Assembly (NCBI GenBank): GCA_038030265.1
Contig: CM075941.1
Span: 51,561,952-51,625,951, forward strand
Source of the DNA: Corythucha ciliata
Taxonomy: Eukaryota > Arthropoda > Insecta > Hemiptera > Tingidae
Reading direction: 5' to 3'
DNA length: 64,000 bases
Shown here: positions 46,011-60,039 of the stretch, piece after piece
Layout of the letters: the number at the start of each line of letters is the position of its first letter
Position numbering within the stretch: position 1 is the stretch's first letter
The notes under the pieces: model-generated
Database searches by the model: none
The model's input: only the letters and a program-made list of their open reading frames with translations
Told to the model about the DNA's origin: nothing
Translations under genes and position numbers: made by a program

Positions 46011-46254
46011 TTAGAGGTTACCAATAGAGGTTTTATGTATAGTTAGAGACTTTTAGGAGCCTCTTGTAGATTTCCGCCCCGGGTCCCGATACGCACAGGT
46101 CCGCCAATGGGCCTCGCACTTCCTTTTCAGCTTACGAGCCGCCAGTGCTCGCCGGTTCGGTACTAAATACTTGGTGACAACTTGTCTATTGAAGGTCCTA
46201 ATGTTTTTGAATTATTTATTTTTCGTGTTTTTCGCACTATCTGCCGTCGAAATC

Positions 46255-46405
46255 GAATTTTTGAAAAGTATTTTAAATTGTGTTTGTATTTTATTCAAAA
46301 TACAATTCAAAAAGTATTTGTATTTCAGTATTTAAAATCTATTTTTGAAAGCATTTTGTGCTTTGTATTTAAAATACATTTTCAAAGTATTTTGCCCACC
46401 CCTGG
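46255..46405. mobile_element. GTATTT-rich hAT-type MITE (mirror copy)
   Basis: Reverse complement of 24726-24910, ending CAAAGTATTTTGCCCACCCC. The end is better preserved here than in the left arm. Confidence 0.55.
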
Positions 46406-46409
46406 ATGA

Positions 46410-49400
46410 CTTACGGTGCAATTACACGTATGAAGGTGGAGTAAAGGAGAACATTAATTTGGCCTACATAAACGGTGCAGGTGATTGGGCTTTAAACAGA
46501 TGTCCTCGCTGTTTCCGGTGATAAATTATTAATTTTTATGCACGGCAAATCTGATTCAGCGACTAAATTGCGTGTTTGATGATACGTACTGCGGCTAAGG
46601 GCGAGAGTAAAACAAACCCAAGGCAATGCATAATGCCAGCTTTATTCCTATTCCCTACACAGTCCTAACGCGAGTAGAATAAGCCCGCTTCTATACCCAC
46701 CAGAATGTCGTCTCGTGAAGGAGACACATTTACCCATCCACTTTTATTTCAACAGTCATCGAAAAGAGAGCGAGACCCAATGCCGAAAAAGAAAAACTTT
46801 GTCAACCTCTGTTCATTTAAAATATCGTTGTAGTTCCTCTCTCCTCTTTCTCTTTTGTTTACTCCATACTCTTACACCACTGTAGTTACACCATTTGCCC
46901 GAAAGTTTGTGTTACGAAAAACTTCTATTGGTTTTTTTTTGTCAGTTCTCTTATTTTCTTTCCATCGCATTCAGTTTGATAGATGTACAAAATAGTAAAG
47001 TGGTGAATAAAGTGACAAGAATATCCCAGCGAAGGAAAGTTTCCTTTTCAGGCTCACAAATGGACTGTGTGAAAGGCATATTGATTTTTTCTTCCTTATC
47101 TCTTTCAATTTGAAGAATTCCTACTGCCTTAATCTGCAACTAACCCGTTCAAATCAATGTTTATTGCTTTAATATAATTAAGGTTCTAATTGGAAAGTAG
47201 CTACGTCTCATCCATCTCAATCTAGAGCGCTCCGGACCATAAAATCATAATGACTTAGAGATAATGTAACCAGTTAATCAACCACCGCAACGTGTTATTT
47301 CCACGTGATTTAACTCACCATGACTAGACGATGTTACCTCCAGGGGCAGAACAGAATGGATGACAACATGGGAATACATTAGCACATTAACATCTTGAAG
47401 TGGGATTGCTATTCTCTCAGCTCTGGGCTGCGATTGGTACAAATCCTGAATTGGTGGGGCGGAGGATGCGATAAGATCTTGGATTTTTCGTGGTGAAGTG
47501 GTGTGAAGGGAGTGCAAAGACGCCGCAATGGGAATTGTAATCTTGTTAGAAAGAAGGAGAAAGACACATAGGAAAGCAATAAAAACAAGGGAAAAAGAAG
47601 GAACTTTTCATACTAGGCAGAGGCCTCTTTCTCTCTCTCTCTTTTTTTTTTTTTTTCTTCCAGCTTTTAGGATGACGGGTGAAGGGGATACGAACAAATA
47701 TCTTGTAACAAGCAGAAAATCACACACATGAAAAACATTGTCGTAACGTACGCTTTTTTCTTCTTTTTTTTTCATTATATGCTATACAGTGTGAGTCAAC
47801 GATTTGTCAACGACCAAAGGGTCATTCACTCCGACCAATCATCTACGTTTGAGCCTCCCCCCCTCTCTCTACAGTAACAACAAGAAGGAAACTTTATCAC
47901 CGTCGCAAGTGAAACTTTCGATTTTATGAGACTCATTCCTGTTATAATTATGGTAAGAGTAGTAAAGCTTTCGAGCTGCACTATTGCCAACTTTTGACTA
48001 CAAATGAACAGATCAGCCAAAATTGAAAGGATTTCTAAAAATCATGCGTAGTTTAGGCGATTGAGTCTATGTTGTCGTTCTTCCCGCAACGTTAGGGCCG
48101 TTGCGTCAATAACAAACCGTGGTTTGGCGGGGCGGGGGGGGGGTTCCTGCTTCTCCGCGTGCGAAAGAAACCGTGTGTCGAGGCCCTCCATAAAGGCCGA
48201 GAACTGCGCTGTGCCTTAAAAGAGTACCCCAGAGATCTCAGCAGTCTAGTTTGGTTCAGCTCTCACCCAGGAAACCATCAATTTGACTCCGGAGGATAAA
48301 ATTAACAAGATAAAGTGTCTAAACCCCGTGAAATTGTTATTTTCAGTGTTTGAAGCCCGTGAAATAGGTTTTTTGAGGAGGACAATCCCTTGAAATTGAT
48401 TTTATTCTGAGTTAAATCTGCCGCAACACAGTCAGATTGGTTTGTGACGGGGGGGGGGAGGGTGTCCTGCTCAAGCTCTTACAACTTTTGGTGATGGCAT
48501 ACGACGAAAGAAGGTTGCATGACCACCACAAGTCGGTTAAAATACCGGGTATTTGGAAAGAAAAAAATATCTCAAGCATTTCCAATAAACTTGAATGAAA
48601 GTCAGGAAGACAAATTTTTCCCCAAATATGCGATAATTATAACTCACATTAAATAAGTTTCGCTTAACCTTTATCGATTGCAATAATTGAGTATAAAATT
48701 GAGCATATTGTAGACACGGAGGAAGGAATCGGTTAGCAAGAAAAATTATAAGGCAGGTGAGTGGTTTCGGTTAAAATTAAACTTCATTAGATTATCTAAT
48801 CTGCGCCTTGAGTGTACACAACTGTGGGTACGAGAGCTATAAGAGGCTTTGTGAACCTTGTGAGGGAGAATGAGAGAGGGTGATGACGTGGAGTAATTTT
48901 GTTGAATCACCCCATAACTGAAATTAATTAATGGGTGGATGGCGATGATTACTTTGCAAGGTGATATTGGGTGGGCCTGGTCTTAGGCGTGGTATTGGTC
49001 TGAAGCTGTTTTGTTTACGTTATGAAATAGTAGTGATGTTATATCAACGCTTTGATCATTATAAACAAAATAATTAATTACTGAAAACGTTGTCATTTTA
49101 ATCGAAAAACTGTGAAGAGCATAGGTATGTATTAAGAAATTCGGTTGGAATACATTTGAAACTACTTGAGCACTTCTGACATAATATATTCACAAACTAG
49201 TTCTCAATTTTCCAACCAACATTCATACAGATGGAGGCTATTAGTTTCCCCGTTGTATCGTAATATTAAGACTCTTTTCATGAATATCAATGTGAAAAAC
49301 TCCTCCTTCACGTCCTCAACGTACCAGAAAAGAAGTAATGCTACTAATTTAAAATCAGAAATAGGTACAATAGTTTATTACACAACGACCGAGGGAAGTA

Positions 49401-49750
49401 GAATTTTGCACGCGAGTTAAAAAACAACGAGCGAGGCTATGAGCCACTTGCACATTTTTTGAAAACATTTTTTCCTTAATGGTAATAAAAATAGAAAAGG
49501 GTTGGCGCATTTATTTTTTTTCAATATCAACGCAAATTTAAATTGATATGAATTTTCAAAGTAGGGAATTTTATGGGCCAGCTAAAAACACCCCGCGCCA
49601 TGTTGATTTCATATCCGAGTGTGATGACGTCACTTAGTTCGAAAAATATTCGACAAATGACGTTAACACAGTGAATATTGCTTTATTATTCAATTTTATT
49701 GCTTTTTTCGAGAAAAAAAATAATAAAAATTCGAATAAATATTAAAATAT
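46410..49750. other. Arm sequence without recognised genes (mirror of 21376-24720)
   Basis: Near-identical to the left arm in reverse. It contains the mirror of the family E array (about 48290-48420) and C/T-rich simple sequence near 47625-47660. No coding, tRNA or rRNA feature is seen. Confidence 0.45.
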
Positions 49751-52700
49751 CGTTCGATTAATTTCGTGGCGTTCACAATTTCCCTCAAAAATGACGTTTT
49801 ATCGTTTTTTCGATATGAAAATAACTTTCTCTTGGTGCTATGACGTCAGTGCTTCGGAAGAAGATAGTGAGGGCCTTGAGTTGCGATCAAAAAAACACCA
49901 CGCAGACTTTTTGTGGTCGTTCTGGCCGGAGGTGCCATGTTTTTCATCCTTATTTCCCAGTTAGGTGTATTTTGGTCCTATTTTCTGCGTTAGCCGTGGC
50001 TTCCAAGTTCTCAAGAGGCAAAAAAAAAAAAAAAAAAAAAAAAAAACCGCATTGTCCTACGTCCCAAAAACTCTCCTCGGCGAGGAACTGACCAAGACTC
50101 GGCCAACACCGAAGTGGTACCTAAGGTGTGCAGTGGCTTCTACGCTAAGCGATCAATCACATGTCAGTTATCATCAATCATTACGTCGGAGTTCCTCAAA
50201 TGCATAATAATCCATCTCGATTGTTGGGCCGCGTTTATGAATATGGCCCTGAGTGAAGTGATGCTGTGTTTTTCTGCTTGGGGGGCACGTCCTATTAGGA
50301 ATTTGAATTAATAACAAATACATTTTCCCCTGTCGTACTAGATTAAAGAGTCCTCATTTTTTAATTGTCAAAACTTAATTAAATGTCTCTTCTTCCACTC
50401 TCACTTTTTCTGGACGTCGAATTCATAGTGACTTCTCACAAATTTATTTTCCCTTTAAATCCTTAAAACCAACCATGGAACGACATTACTGCATTTTTCT
50501 AACGCCTTATCTTGCGTTAGAAAAACGCTCGAGTGCACCGAGCCTTACAGTGCAGTCAAAAAACTTTTTTATGAAAGGCTCCAAGCGGGTAAAACTCGTC
50601 CAGCTCAGAGACTTGGTTCAAGTATTTCATGTTAAAGTAGAATACTAGATTCGACGAGTGCCGAACAACGATATATAAAAGAACTGGATTGCTCATCACG
50701 GCTGATAAAGACCGTCTGATAATAGCCATCAAATAAGCTCCCATAGGGGATGAGAGGGGTGGAATTTCAAAATAAGTGCCATATTGCCATAACTACACAA
50801 GGAGAGGGACAAGGTAATTGTTTACCAGGGGATGACCTGCCCCCTCCACGCCTCTTTAGCCCTCTGTGAGCAATCCAGGTTTATAAATCGTTGGTGCCGA
50901 GTTATTGCAGAGAAGGGGAAAATTTGTAAAAATGCCTAAATTTGAGATGTTTGATAGAAATAGAATGGTGGTTCCTGACGTATTTGTGAATGCTGGTGAT
51001 TGATTTGATCGAATGAAAGCAAAATCAAGTCGATAGAGGGCCAGCAATGTCCGCGTCATGTGAATTATAACTTGACAAGTTTCTAATGTACCCTGAGGGC
51101 CCAAACTTCCAGATAGGTCCAGGAACATGTTTTTAGCAAGTTAACTGATTAACCACTTCTTTCTGTCCATCGGCAAAGGACACGGCAGGTTACTATCGAG
51201 TTGGCATTACATTCTTATCTATTCCTGGTTGCCCCGTTCATGTAAGTTCTACATTGGAAGCTAGCTGCAAATCGGTTTTTTTTTTTTTTATAACTCAGTC
51301 TTGATGGCTTTTTAGGCATCAAAATTACGTAAAATGGAACTTGAGTGACTACGCTGGGGGATTATCGAAGGAAGGATCGCCGCTATCTAAAAAAAAAAAT
51401 GAAAATAAATCGGTGCCGGTCCTTGCTCGTGAGTATCCAATCGCTCAACATTTGACATCTTGTCATCAATAAAAATCGGGCAACTTATTTCAATCATAGA
51501 GTCTTTTCTAGTCCAAAGATTCATTAGTGGCAATTCGACAGACGCCCGTCATTTCCCGGTGATGTCGAGCTTGGGAAATGTAAATTACCTCGTTGACGTG
51601 GTGAGAGCATTCACACAAGAGGAATTTCGCGATTTGAAATCACTTGAACCGCAACACGTCGACAGAAGTGGCTTAGTTAGTACTTCGGGAGTTCGGAATG
51701 CCGGAAACAAGGGCTTTGTGATGACAAGAGTGAGTTTTCCGTTGTTATTCAAGAAAAAAGGTCAGCTCACAATTTATTGTCGGTACGGGAACGTAAACGC
51801 GAATGCGTGACTATAGTCGGACCAGAGCAAAAGAATCTGAAGAAGGATACACGGTCCTTTCCAGCCCTCGAGTAGCACCCAACAAACGCGTAGTTCACCG
51901 GCATTTCGTTCTTTTTGGATCGGTCGAATAAACACTATTTGTTTATTATAGAATAAAAAGAACACGTTTTGATGTTTCTTTAGTCAAAATTCATTTTCCA
52001 AGTGACATAGGAACAAGACTTCTTGGCCGAGCGATGTGGGGAATGCGCATTCTGTTCTGCCTCAGTGACTGAAAACCGGAAGAAACTATCACCGTCTGTG
52101 GATCAATTGCTTACAATAGACCTAAATTTCAGCTCATAAAACAACTTTTGGAACGTTAAAATTAAGTAAATAATAAATAAATCACTCAATACTGTAATAA
52201 ATTTGGGGTAACCTGGAAGGGTAATATAACCAAACTCTTATCTCGTGTCCGTTCCCGATAAGAAACTTGTCGATCTATTGGTGATTGTAGCTAAGGGATA
52301 CGATATCTGGCGGCGTGTCAGAGAACGCGGCGTGTGATTTGTTGATGTCGTTTGACAACAAACTACAACAAAGGTTTTCTACAATGAGGAAGTTCACGTA
52401 TCAAAAATGTTGGTCAGTGACACTTTTTTACTGTAAACTACGACTAAATTATCCGACGGTGACGAGGAGGCCTCGATATTGTACCCTTGGCATCACTGAA
52501 TCAAGAAAACAAGACGATTATGCGGGTGCGCAGTACACCCGTACAGAAACTTTCACTGTCGGCTATTTGTTGGAGCAAGAAAACTCAAAAGTACAGATTC
52601 AAAAACGTTTTTGACCATTTTGCTGAACCCGTGCCGTTCTCTGAGCACTAAAACGAAACGGTGAGCTGGCGAGTACCAATAAAAAAATGATAAGGCGCAC

Positions 52701-53231
52701 GTCGGATATCTCTCAAGGGTGAATCCAGAGAAAACTGCTGTGTCTTCGGTTGCTCTTCCCGTCGTAACTGAGACACCACATTGTCATTTCATTGTTTCCC
52801 AAAAATTGAGGGTTCAACGGTATGAGCTATCAATTAGCCCAGTGTTGGGAGAAAGTCGACCGCCGAAAGGCTTGGGAGCTTGCTTGACGTTTGAGAATAA
52901 ATGTATCAGAAACCAAGTTCTTCTGTTCTCGTCACTTAAGGCCAACTGACTACTTTTTCCAATTGTGTTACGGACATTGATCACGAAAAAACAATTAAAA
53001 AAAACACAAAACTTGTTATCATTTAACATATGTAGGGAGTACCGGTTTCATTAACACACGACACTAGCGCCGCTAGTGATAGCTATAATCGCCAATAGTA
53101 CTTAAAATACTTGTTTTCACCCATAAAGTTGCGACAGTTTTAAATTTAATGAAAATTTCAATGGAAGACCGACGTTACTGTTATTTCTTACGTATTTTTC
53201 AACGTGGAATCTCACAAACCTCACTATAGTC

Positions 53232-55206
53232 TTCTTGAGTTATAAATTAAACAATTAGTCGAGTAGTCACAACGAATTTTTATTATTATTTATTTTTTCC
53301 GACTAGTTTCGGGGAAGCTCCCCATTCTCAAAAAACCAGCTGCCTTAACAGAAGGATACAACCCCCACATCATGCGTAAATTTGCTATTTTTTTTTTTTT
53401 TTTTAACCAAATGAATAAATATAAGGTCAGTACTCACATAATATGTGTCTCAAGCCAAACTTGATACTAGACTGTCTCCCCGTACCTTGGACTACTACTC
53501 GGAACCCCCCCCCCCTCCTGTTTTTAATTTATTATACATGGAAATTGTTTTATCGGCCTAATTATTGTTTTTATACATTTGTAGGATATTTTCATATGGT
53601 TCCAATGCTACCGCATAGGTTTGGAAATTGCAGTTTTTATTTTCTAGCTTTATATGAATCTTCTCTAGAGTTTTCAGCTTCCCTTGATGTTGGTCTGCAT
53701 TTAGCACTTTAACATCTACGAAATTAAAGATATGCCCAGTTCTTACATGGTGCTCACTGAGACCCGTACTTTTCTTCCCATTTTTTGTATCGCTTTTATG
53801 TTTTGCTACTCTATTTTTTAATTTTTGTGTGGTTAAGCCAACATAGCTATTTTCGCACCCACCACAATCGATTTTATAAATTACATTACTTTTTTGGGAC
53901 TTTTCGTCCGTGTCTTTGATATTAGGGAATACATTTTTTTACCTGGTTACCTAATTTGAAAGCTAATTTTATCTTATTTTTATCACAAAACTCTTTTAAG
54001 AGATTCTTAATTTTGTATGATAGTTCCTCTACGAATGTAATACTACAAATTACATGTTTTTCTTTTACTTCAGAAATTTCCACAACTTCGTTTGCTTTTT
54101 CTGGGGTTTTAAATTTTTCCAATTCTTTCTTAATAAGTTGTTTTACTAAATTAGAGGGGTAGTCATTTTTTATAAACAGAGCTTCTAATATTTTGACATT
54201 TTCATCATGGAAACAATCATCACTTAGCATTAACATTTTCTTCGTTTGGTTTTTAATAATGTTTATCTTCATATGATACGGATGGTTGGAATAAAAATGT
54301 AAATGTCTGTCTGAAAAGAATTTTCTTTTCTATACCAGTTAGTTATTATTTTTCCATCTTTCTTTCGTGTGATTGTCATGTCTAGAAAATTGATTTTATT
54401 GTCCTTTTCTCGTTCTAGGGTAAATTTTATGTTAGGATGAGCCTTGTTAAACATTTTAACTAAAGGTTCGATATGTTCCTTTTTTACACTGGCCATTGAG
54501 TCGTCGACATAAATCCACCTTTAAGTTACTTTTTGCCAAGATATCGTTAATTACTTTATCCATGTTTATCCCAGCCAAGAGCGGCGACAGAAACCCCCCC
54601 CCCCCATGCTTAAACCATACTTTCGTTCGTAAATAAATTTAAAAAAGTTATTATAAACACAAAAACGTAAAATTTGGAAAAATAATTCTTTTGGAATGCT
54701 CGTTTCTTCTTCCAAAACCACCCATTTACTTTCTACGTAGGCCAACACCTCCGTTACTGGTATGCTAGGAAACATGCTAACCACGTCGAGACTAATAATT
54801 TCGTTCCCTTTCGCTATAGTTACCCCTTTTAGAAAACTGCGTATTTCTTCTGAATTTTTTATTGCAAAGTTATACCTGTTATTCAGACATTGGAGACGTT
54901 TAGCTACAAATTTAGTTAAATTATAATTTGGATTAGAAAAAGTACATATGATTGGTCTAAACGATTTTATCATTGGTCATGATTGGTCTAAACGAAAAAA
55001 TTTTAGCAAATTTACGCATGATGTGGGGGTTGTATCTTTCTTCTGTTAAGGCAGCTGGTTTCTTGAGAATGGGGAGCTTCCCCGAAACTAGTCGGAAAAA
55101 ATGAATAATAATAAAAATTCGTTGTGACTACTCAACTAATTGTTTAATTTATAATTAAGACGACACAACAAAAGCAAATGTTAAATCAATTACGTTCTTG
55201 AGTTAT
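53232..55206 (-). mobile_element. Second Penelope-like element with inverted terminal copies
   Basis: The 3' region occurs at both ends in opposite orientation: 53240-53391 pairs with about 55000-55160. The 12-mer TTCTTGAGTTAT at 53232-53243 and 55195-55206 is a candidate target duplication. Each inverted copy holds a G/C hairpin plus GAAACTAGTCGG, resembling the distal half of a hammerhead. The CTGATGA half is degraded to TTGAGAA, so activity is unlikely. The coding part lies between, on the minus strand. The family differs clearly from the PLE at 19369-20984. Confidence 0.75.
53700..54985 (-). pseudogene. Penelope-like Pol: RT and GIY-YIG endonuclease, frameshifted
   Basis: On the minus strand the RT gives FRPIICTFSNPNYNLTKFVA, EIISLDVVSMFPSIP (the first catalytic Asp) and YGLSMGGG, where a G12 run (54593-54605) shifts the frame before an FLSPLLAG-like motif. 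Then comes YVDD (about 54500-54511), followed by INFLDMTI. A linker region (54272-53922) ends with a stop. After a shift the frame resumes with VIYKIDCGGCENSYVGLTTQ (about 53890-53830), the PLE-type GIY-YIG module, then HHVRTGH. The N terminus of the RT is missing. The catalytic motifs survive, but at least three frame breaks make it non-coding as written. The two runs (G12 and a T/A run) are prone to miscalling. Confidence 0.82.
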
Positions 55207-55890
55207 GACCAAAAGTGCACAATAAAACCTGGTTTTTGGGACTGGAATAGCAAGTACTATCTTCTGGCGCTTGAAAAACATGTAAATTCTTGGGTGAGAT
55301 CAATGAAACTCATTCTGTCCACGTATTTTTTATACAACAAAAATGCAACCATCACCAGGTCGCTATCATTGATAGCTTTCGATGCACGCCAAAATTGGTG
55401 ACTTTACTGTTGTCATTCTTAAAATAGGGCGTGTAATGCGTTCAATTATGTTTTTTTTTTTTATGACTTGCCGTAGTCCAAATAACAACCACTGCCGTAT
55501 TTGTTTAAATTTTTTGATGAATTTAACCCTCCAAGGGAAAACGTAAGCGAAAGTGAGCTGATTCAGTAAACGTAACCCCCTAAATCGTATCCACCAAATA
55601 ACAGAAATTGTTTTCCCATGTTCGATCGTAAGCGACAAAACATGTTTAAAAAGTATCTTGCTCACGGTAGAAAGTTTTGAAATTATGAAAATAATTAAAA
55701 TGAATCACTAGGGTCACGTACACAAATTTTCAAGAGAATCATACGACATTAAGTTGTCCTAAACGAAAAATGCATCTCCTGTAAAGTTGGCCAAGTGGCG
55801 CTTACGATACTTTGCCTTTCCAGTAACGATATTATAAATTATAATAAATATTCGAATACACATTTGAACGAGCCTCACTTGCTCTCGCGT

Positions 55891-57371
55891 AACACGAGGA
55901 TGCTTGTTTTAGCGGCGAAAGATCCCCAAAAATGTAATGAAGAATGAAATAAATAATAACTCCACATCTTTGAGTTTCCAGCAGATCGTTTACGATATCT
56001 TTTCTTTTCAACTTCTCCAAAACAGATGAAGTTCTTGTCTTCTTGTCGCCTAAAAAGTAAGGAAATAATTTGTACGCTCTGTTCTTCGCAAACGCTTCCA
56101 AACTTACAAGAGTAAGAATATAGGTGTGTTCCATTGTTTTGTACTTGCATGTTTCCTACAGGAATGGAAGTATGGTGATCGTGAAAAAAATTGAGTCCGA
56201 GCTGACTTATCATTCTTGATGTACAACCTCAGAAAAGTTGAAAAAGTGGTTTTCGGCATGCCGTCGGTCTGTCGGTATTTAGTGAAGGAAAAGTGCAGCA
56301 TTGACAGTTGTTTTTATTTATTATTTTCAGAAATTTCAATGAAATGCTGTTCGTGCTACACTTTTCCTGCAATGGAAAACGCCTAATAGTCCATTAGAAT
56401 AGTTTGTAGGGCGTGATTTATGGAGGTTCTCAGACTAGTTGTACGGTGAATAAGAGTTTTTTCTCTCCTACTGTTTTACTTACTCTTTGAAAGAGCAGAG
56501 ACGCCTAATATGTAGTACTATCATGTGACCAAACAAATCTATTGGTGCTTCCACAATGCTTACCCGTCAGTCGAGACCGTTGGTACTCAAATCGAGAGGG
56601 TGCAACTCCCGGCTTCGCGAATGCGAGTCCTCGAAGTAGGTGAAAAGGTCTCAACGTCATTATCGAGCTGAAAAATGGTTCAATGACTTACAAGAATCAA
56701 GAAACGGAGCAATGTTATCCTGACTTCATCCTTTGCATTCAGAAAAGAAGAGCCAGAAAACAAGAAGAAACAAACTAATGAATCCACTGAAGGCTTCCGA
56801 CCTCTATGATTATATAATAATTGAATTTGCTCACTTCAAATTGTCATCACATCAGAAGAACCTATAGAACCAGATAGAACCGGACCATGTTGTTCTCGCC
56901 TGCATGCTTTGAACCACTTCGGCGGAGCTGTGTTATTCATAGGCACCGTTATATTATAGTTTTTCCGCAGTTTTTAAAGTTGTGCTCTTGCATTGAGGCA
57001 CGAAGAAGTATTTATACATATTTTATTACGCCTCAAAGCAAATGAATAAAAGTAATAGCGGTAGTAAGATAGACTTAGAACAGCGATCGTAAATTAGTGA
57101 TAACTAAGGCAAAAAGAAGGAAATTATAATTTGATAAGAGAAAATAAGTATACCTATTCTGCGGAGCCCAGTTTCTGTAAGTTCAGACGGACTATTTAAT
57201 TCCATTTTAATGTTGTGTAAAATTACTTTTAAATAACGAAAGAAAATGAGTATGAAACTACGAATCTCCATACCAGTAACAGTCTCTCAAAAAAAGTTGA
57301 ACTAAGTGACGTCACAGACACTCAGCCAATCACAAGGCGTTGTGACGAGTGCGAAAATAAATGAATTATTA
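55891..57371. mobile_element. ~1.5-kb right-arm-only insertion, unclassified
   Basis: Sequence on either side (55829-55890 and 57372-57624) is continuous in the left arm around 21300-21303, so this block interrupts it. It holds no recognised protein or RNA. The chance frames at 55832-56301 share no domain I know. No clear terminal repeats or target duplication were found. Confidence 0.5.
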
Positions 57372-57679
57372 TGACCAATTTAATAATTATTGGCACGATT
57401 TTGAGAGCACTTTGTTGCGACAAGTTCATTTTTAGGTTCTACCTAGCCAAAAAAAAAAAAAAAATTCTCCCTAGAAAATTCCGACCCATGCAAGTTCCTA
57501 ATTCTACTCTCTCACGAGTTGTGTACACTATTTTTCGAGTGTCTAGCTACCCAGCTTTTGACATAAGCCTAATAAGAACAGAGACAATTTTGATAATTGT
57601 TAGTGACATTGCTTAAACTACGAGGTAATAATGTGTACGAGAAGATTACGGGAACAGAAACGAATACTTTTTATTTTCA

Positions 57680-58307
57680 AAACTCATTGAAACAACCAAA
57701 GTCATATGGATTACAACTGTTCCGCAACTGTTTCAAATTCTCAGTGGCAGGCATATCGAAAACCGCTTGGACTTTTTCTGGAAGTGTATGTAGTCCAGCT
57801 TTGGATATTTTGTGGCCTAAATAAGTCACCGACGTCTGTAGAAATTTACATTTATCTTTTTAACCCTGAATCCGTATTCTTCAATTCGTTTCAGACAAAT
57901 TTTTTAAATGTTCCAAGTTATTTTTTCCTGAAACTATAATATCATCCAAAAAGCAACAAGTGTTTGGTACATTTTTTGGCATGTTCGCCACTGCTGAATG
58001 GCGCAGTAGCAACGCCGAAACAAAGTCTAGTATATTGGAAAAGACCTTGATTGGTATTTATGACGAGCAAGTTTTTACTTTGTTCATCGACCGGTATAAA
58101 AAGGTAGGCGTCGGATAAGTCGAGAACGGGAAACATTTCTCCATTTTGTAATTTTGAGAATATTTAATCCGGCGTTGATAGTGGATAAGTTTGAGGCTCT
58201 AGAGCTTGGTTTAACCCCGTAGAAAAATCAGCGCAAAGTATAATTTTTCCTGTCGGTTTTTTCTAACAATAACGCAAAAAGCGGCCGAAGACGACTGTTG
58301 TAGGAAG
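57680..58307 (-). pseudogene. Gypsy RT relic (mirror of 11028-11640)
   Basis: The minus-strand frame includes FPVLDLSDAYLFIPVDEQSK and GLFQYTRLCFGVATAPF. It is then frameshifted where the left copy still reads IFQRAM. The lesions differ slightly from the left arm. Confidence 0.8.
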
Positions 58308-59128
58308 TAGGGATGTGCCGATACTCGTGGATCGGGAACGAGGAACTTAATCTCGGGGAGTATCGAGAACGAACTGTTACACGTTCCAAGACGTTACCGA
58401 TACTGCTCAGTGGCGCAGTATCTTGTCTCTACCACGACCACCTCTCTGAAAAAACTTTTAAAGGAGGATTTCGCTCGTTACTGATACCGATCCAGTTCCA
58501 CCGATATTTTTTCGCTTCCCGATACTCGTAACTTCACCCGTTACCGATCCAAGCGGGCGCTTGGAACGCTTTGTATAATATTCGTTCCCGATACCGATCC
58601 AGTTAAGAGTTCCACCGATATTTCTCTCCTCCCGATACTGTCACTTCAGACGTTACCGATCCGCGTGAGTTCCATCCCCGCTTGGAACGCTTTCGTTATT
58701 TCGTTCCCGATACGCAGAACGTTACCGTTCCAAGAGCGTTCCTAATTCTTTTTTCTCGGATCGATGAGAGGATTGAGAGGAATATATTGTGCAGAATGAC
58801 AAATTGATTATTTTTCCTTTATTTAGATTGCATTTACTCAATTTATTTCTCCATACTGAAGTTTACCTATTTAATTACTTATTTATAAGATTTCTGTGCG
58901 CCCACCCCACCGCACACAATTCTAATATTTTTGTCGTGTTGAGAAATGCAGGAAATATATAATTAAATAATCTATACCAAACAAAAAAGAAAGACAATTA
59001 CGAGTACAGTACAACAAATTCTAGAGTATCAGTAACTGGAACAGTATCCGTAGTGAGGAACTGTTCCTCAGGCGAAGCAGTAACGGTTTGGAACGGTGAC
59101 AAGAAATAACTGGATAGGCACATCCCTA
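58308..59128. mobile_element. hAT-type MITE (mirror of 10207-11027)
   Basis: 821 bp with TAGGGATGTGCC ends and the same subterminal TATCGG/GGAACG motifs. The flanks include TAGGAAG and GTAGGAGG, as in the left copy. Confidence 0.8.
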
Positions 59129-60039
59129 GTAGGAGGTCCTAACAACGATTTTTTACGCGTGATCTATCACTGAAACGCTATCCTCTGAATGGTAGAGTCG
59201 AGGGGTGGTGCGTTCTCGGTACTGGCCCTCGGGTCTCCACTCTGGCGAGAGGCTCTGACGCTCTCCGAGGGTCTTGACAGGATTTTCGCGCTCAGAAATG
59301 GTTAAACTGACTATTTGGCCGCTGAAGTAGGTAAGCAAACTGGCTATTCACATTCTGAAATTACCAGTAGTGAGTGGTGTGTGCCCTAAAAGCCATACAA
59401 ATGGCTAAACGATTTGAGCCTTAAAAATGCATGTAAAAATGGTCCCAGCGCCCTGAAAATGGCAAAAGCAACCGTTCGCGCCTTGGAAACAGCTAGGTAA
59501 TCTGACGATCACGGCCCGAAAAACTGCAAACTGTTGCAATTCAGAACCAAACTTGGCTATTCGGACTCTAAAATCGTTTAACTGGATATTCCCTCCCCCA
59601 CAGAGCAGGGAGCCTTCACCACCTTAACAAAATCATACCATCAACCCTCCATCGATTATGCCTTTAATACTTCGCGAGCGCGATAAAACACGGAGCCTTT
59701 TAGTTTCAAGCCCTGCGAGTCCATCTCTGATTGAAAATGTTTGGATTTAGGGTATTATGTTAAATTTTCGTGTCTGATTCGCAGTTTCACAGCTAATTAG
59801 CAAGTTTCGTGCTTTTGGGCGTACTATGTTGGATTGTGTTTGCGAATAATCGCAGTCATGCAGATATGAACAGCCATTATTGATTTAATGATTTCTCGCT
59901 ATCCTTCCGCAGCCAACGTTGAGATCTGGGACTCAAATTACAAGGAGTGTTGAGCCCCTCCCTGGAACCGCACCTGTCTGCCTCTACAGCCTTCTTGGAT
60001 TGGCGCAAGCCTTTCATCAGTGTCACCCCGACCAGTCCT

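Larger units (their letters stand above)
49751..55828. mobile_element. ~6.1-kb right-arm-only insertion containing a PLE
   Basis: The mirror arm is continuous across about 21372-21376, so this block was inserted here or lost there. The flanks are A/T-rich (AATATT), and I found no convincing terminal inverted repeats. 53232-55206 is a Penelope-like insertion. The remaining ~4 kb (49751-53231 and 55207-55828) has no recognisable domain; frames at 51460-51810 (116 aa) and 52315-52614 (99 aa) are intact but unassigned. An A-run lies at 50022-50046. The carrier element is unidentified. Confidence 0.6.
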
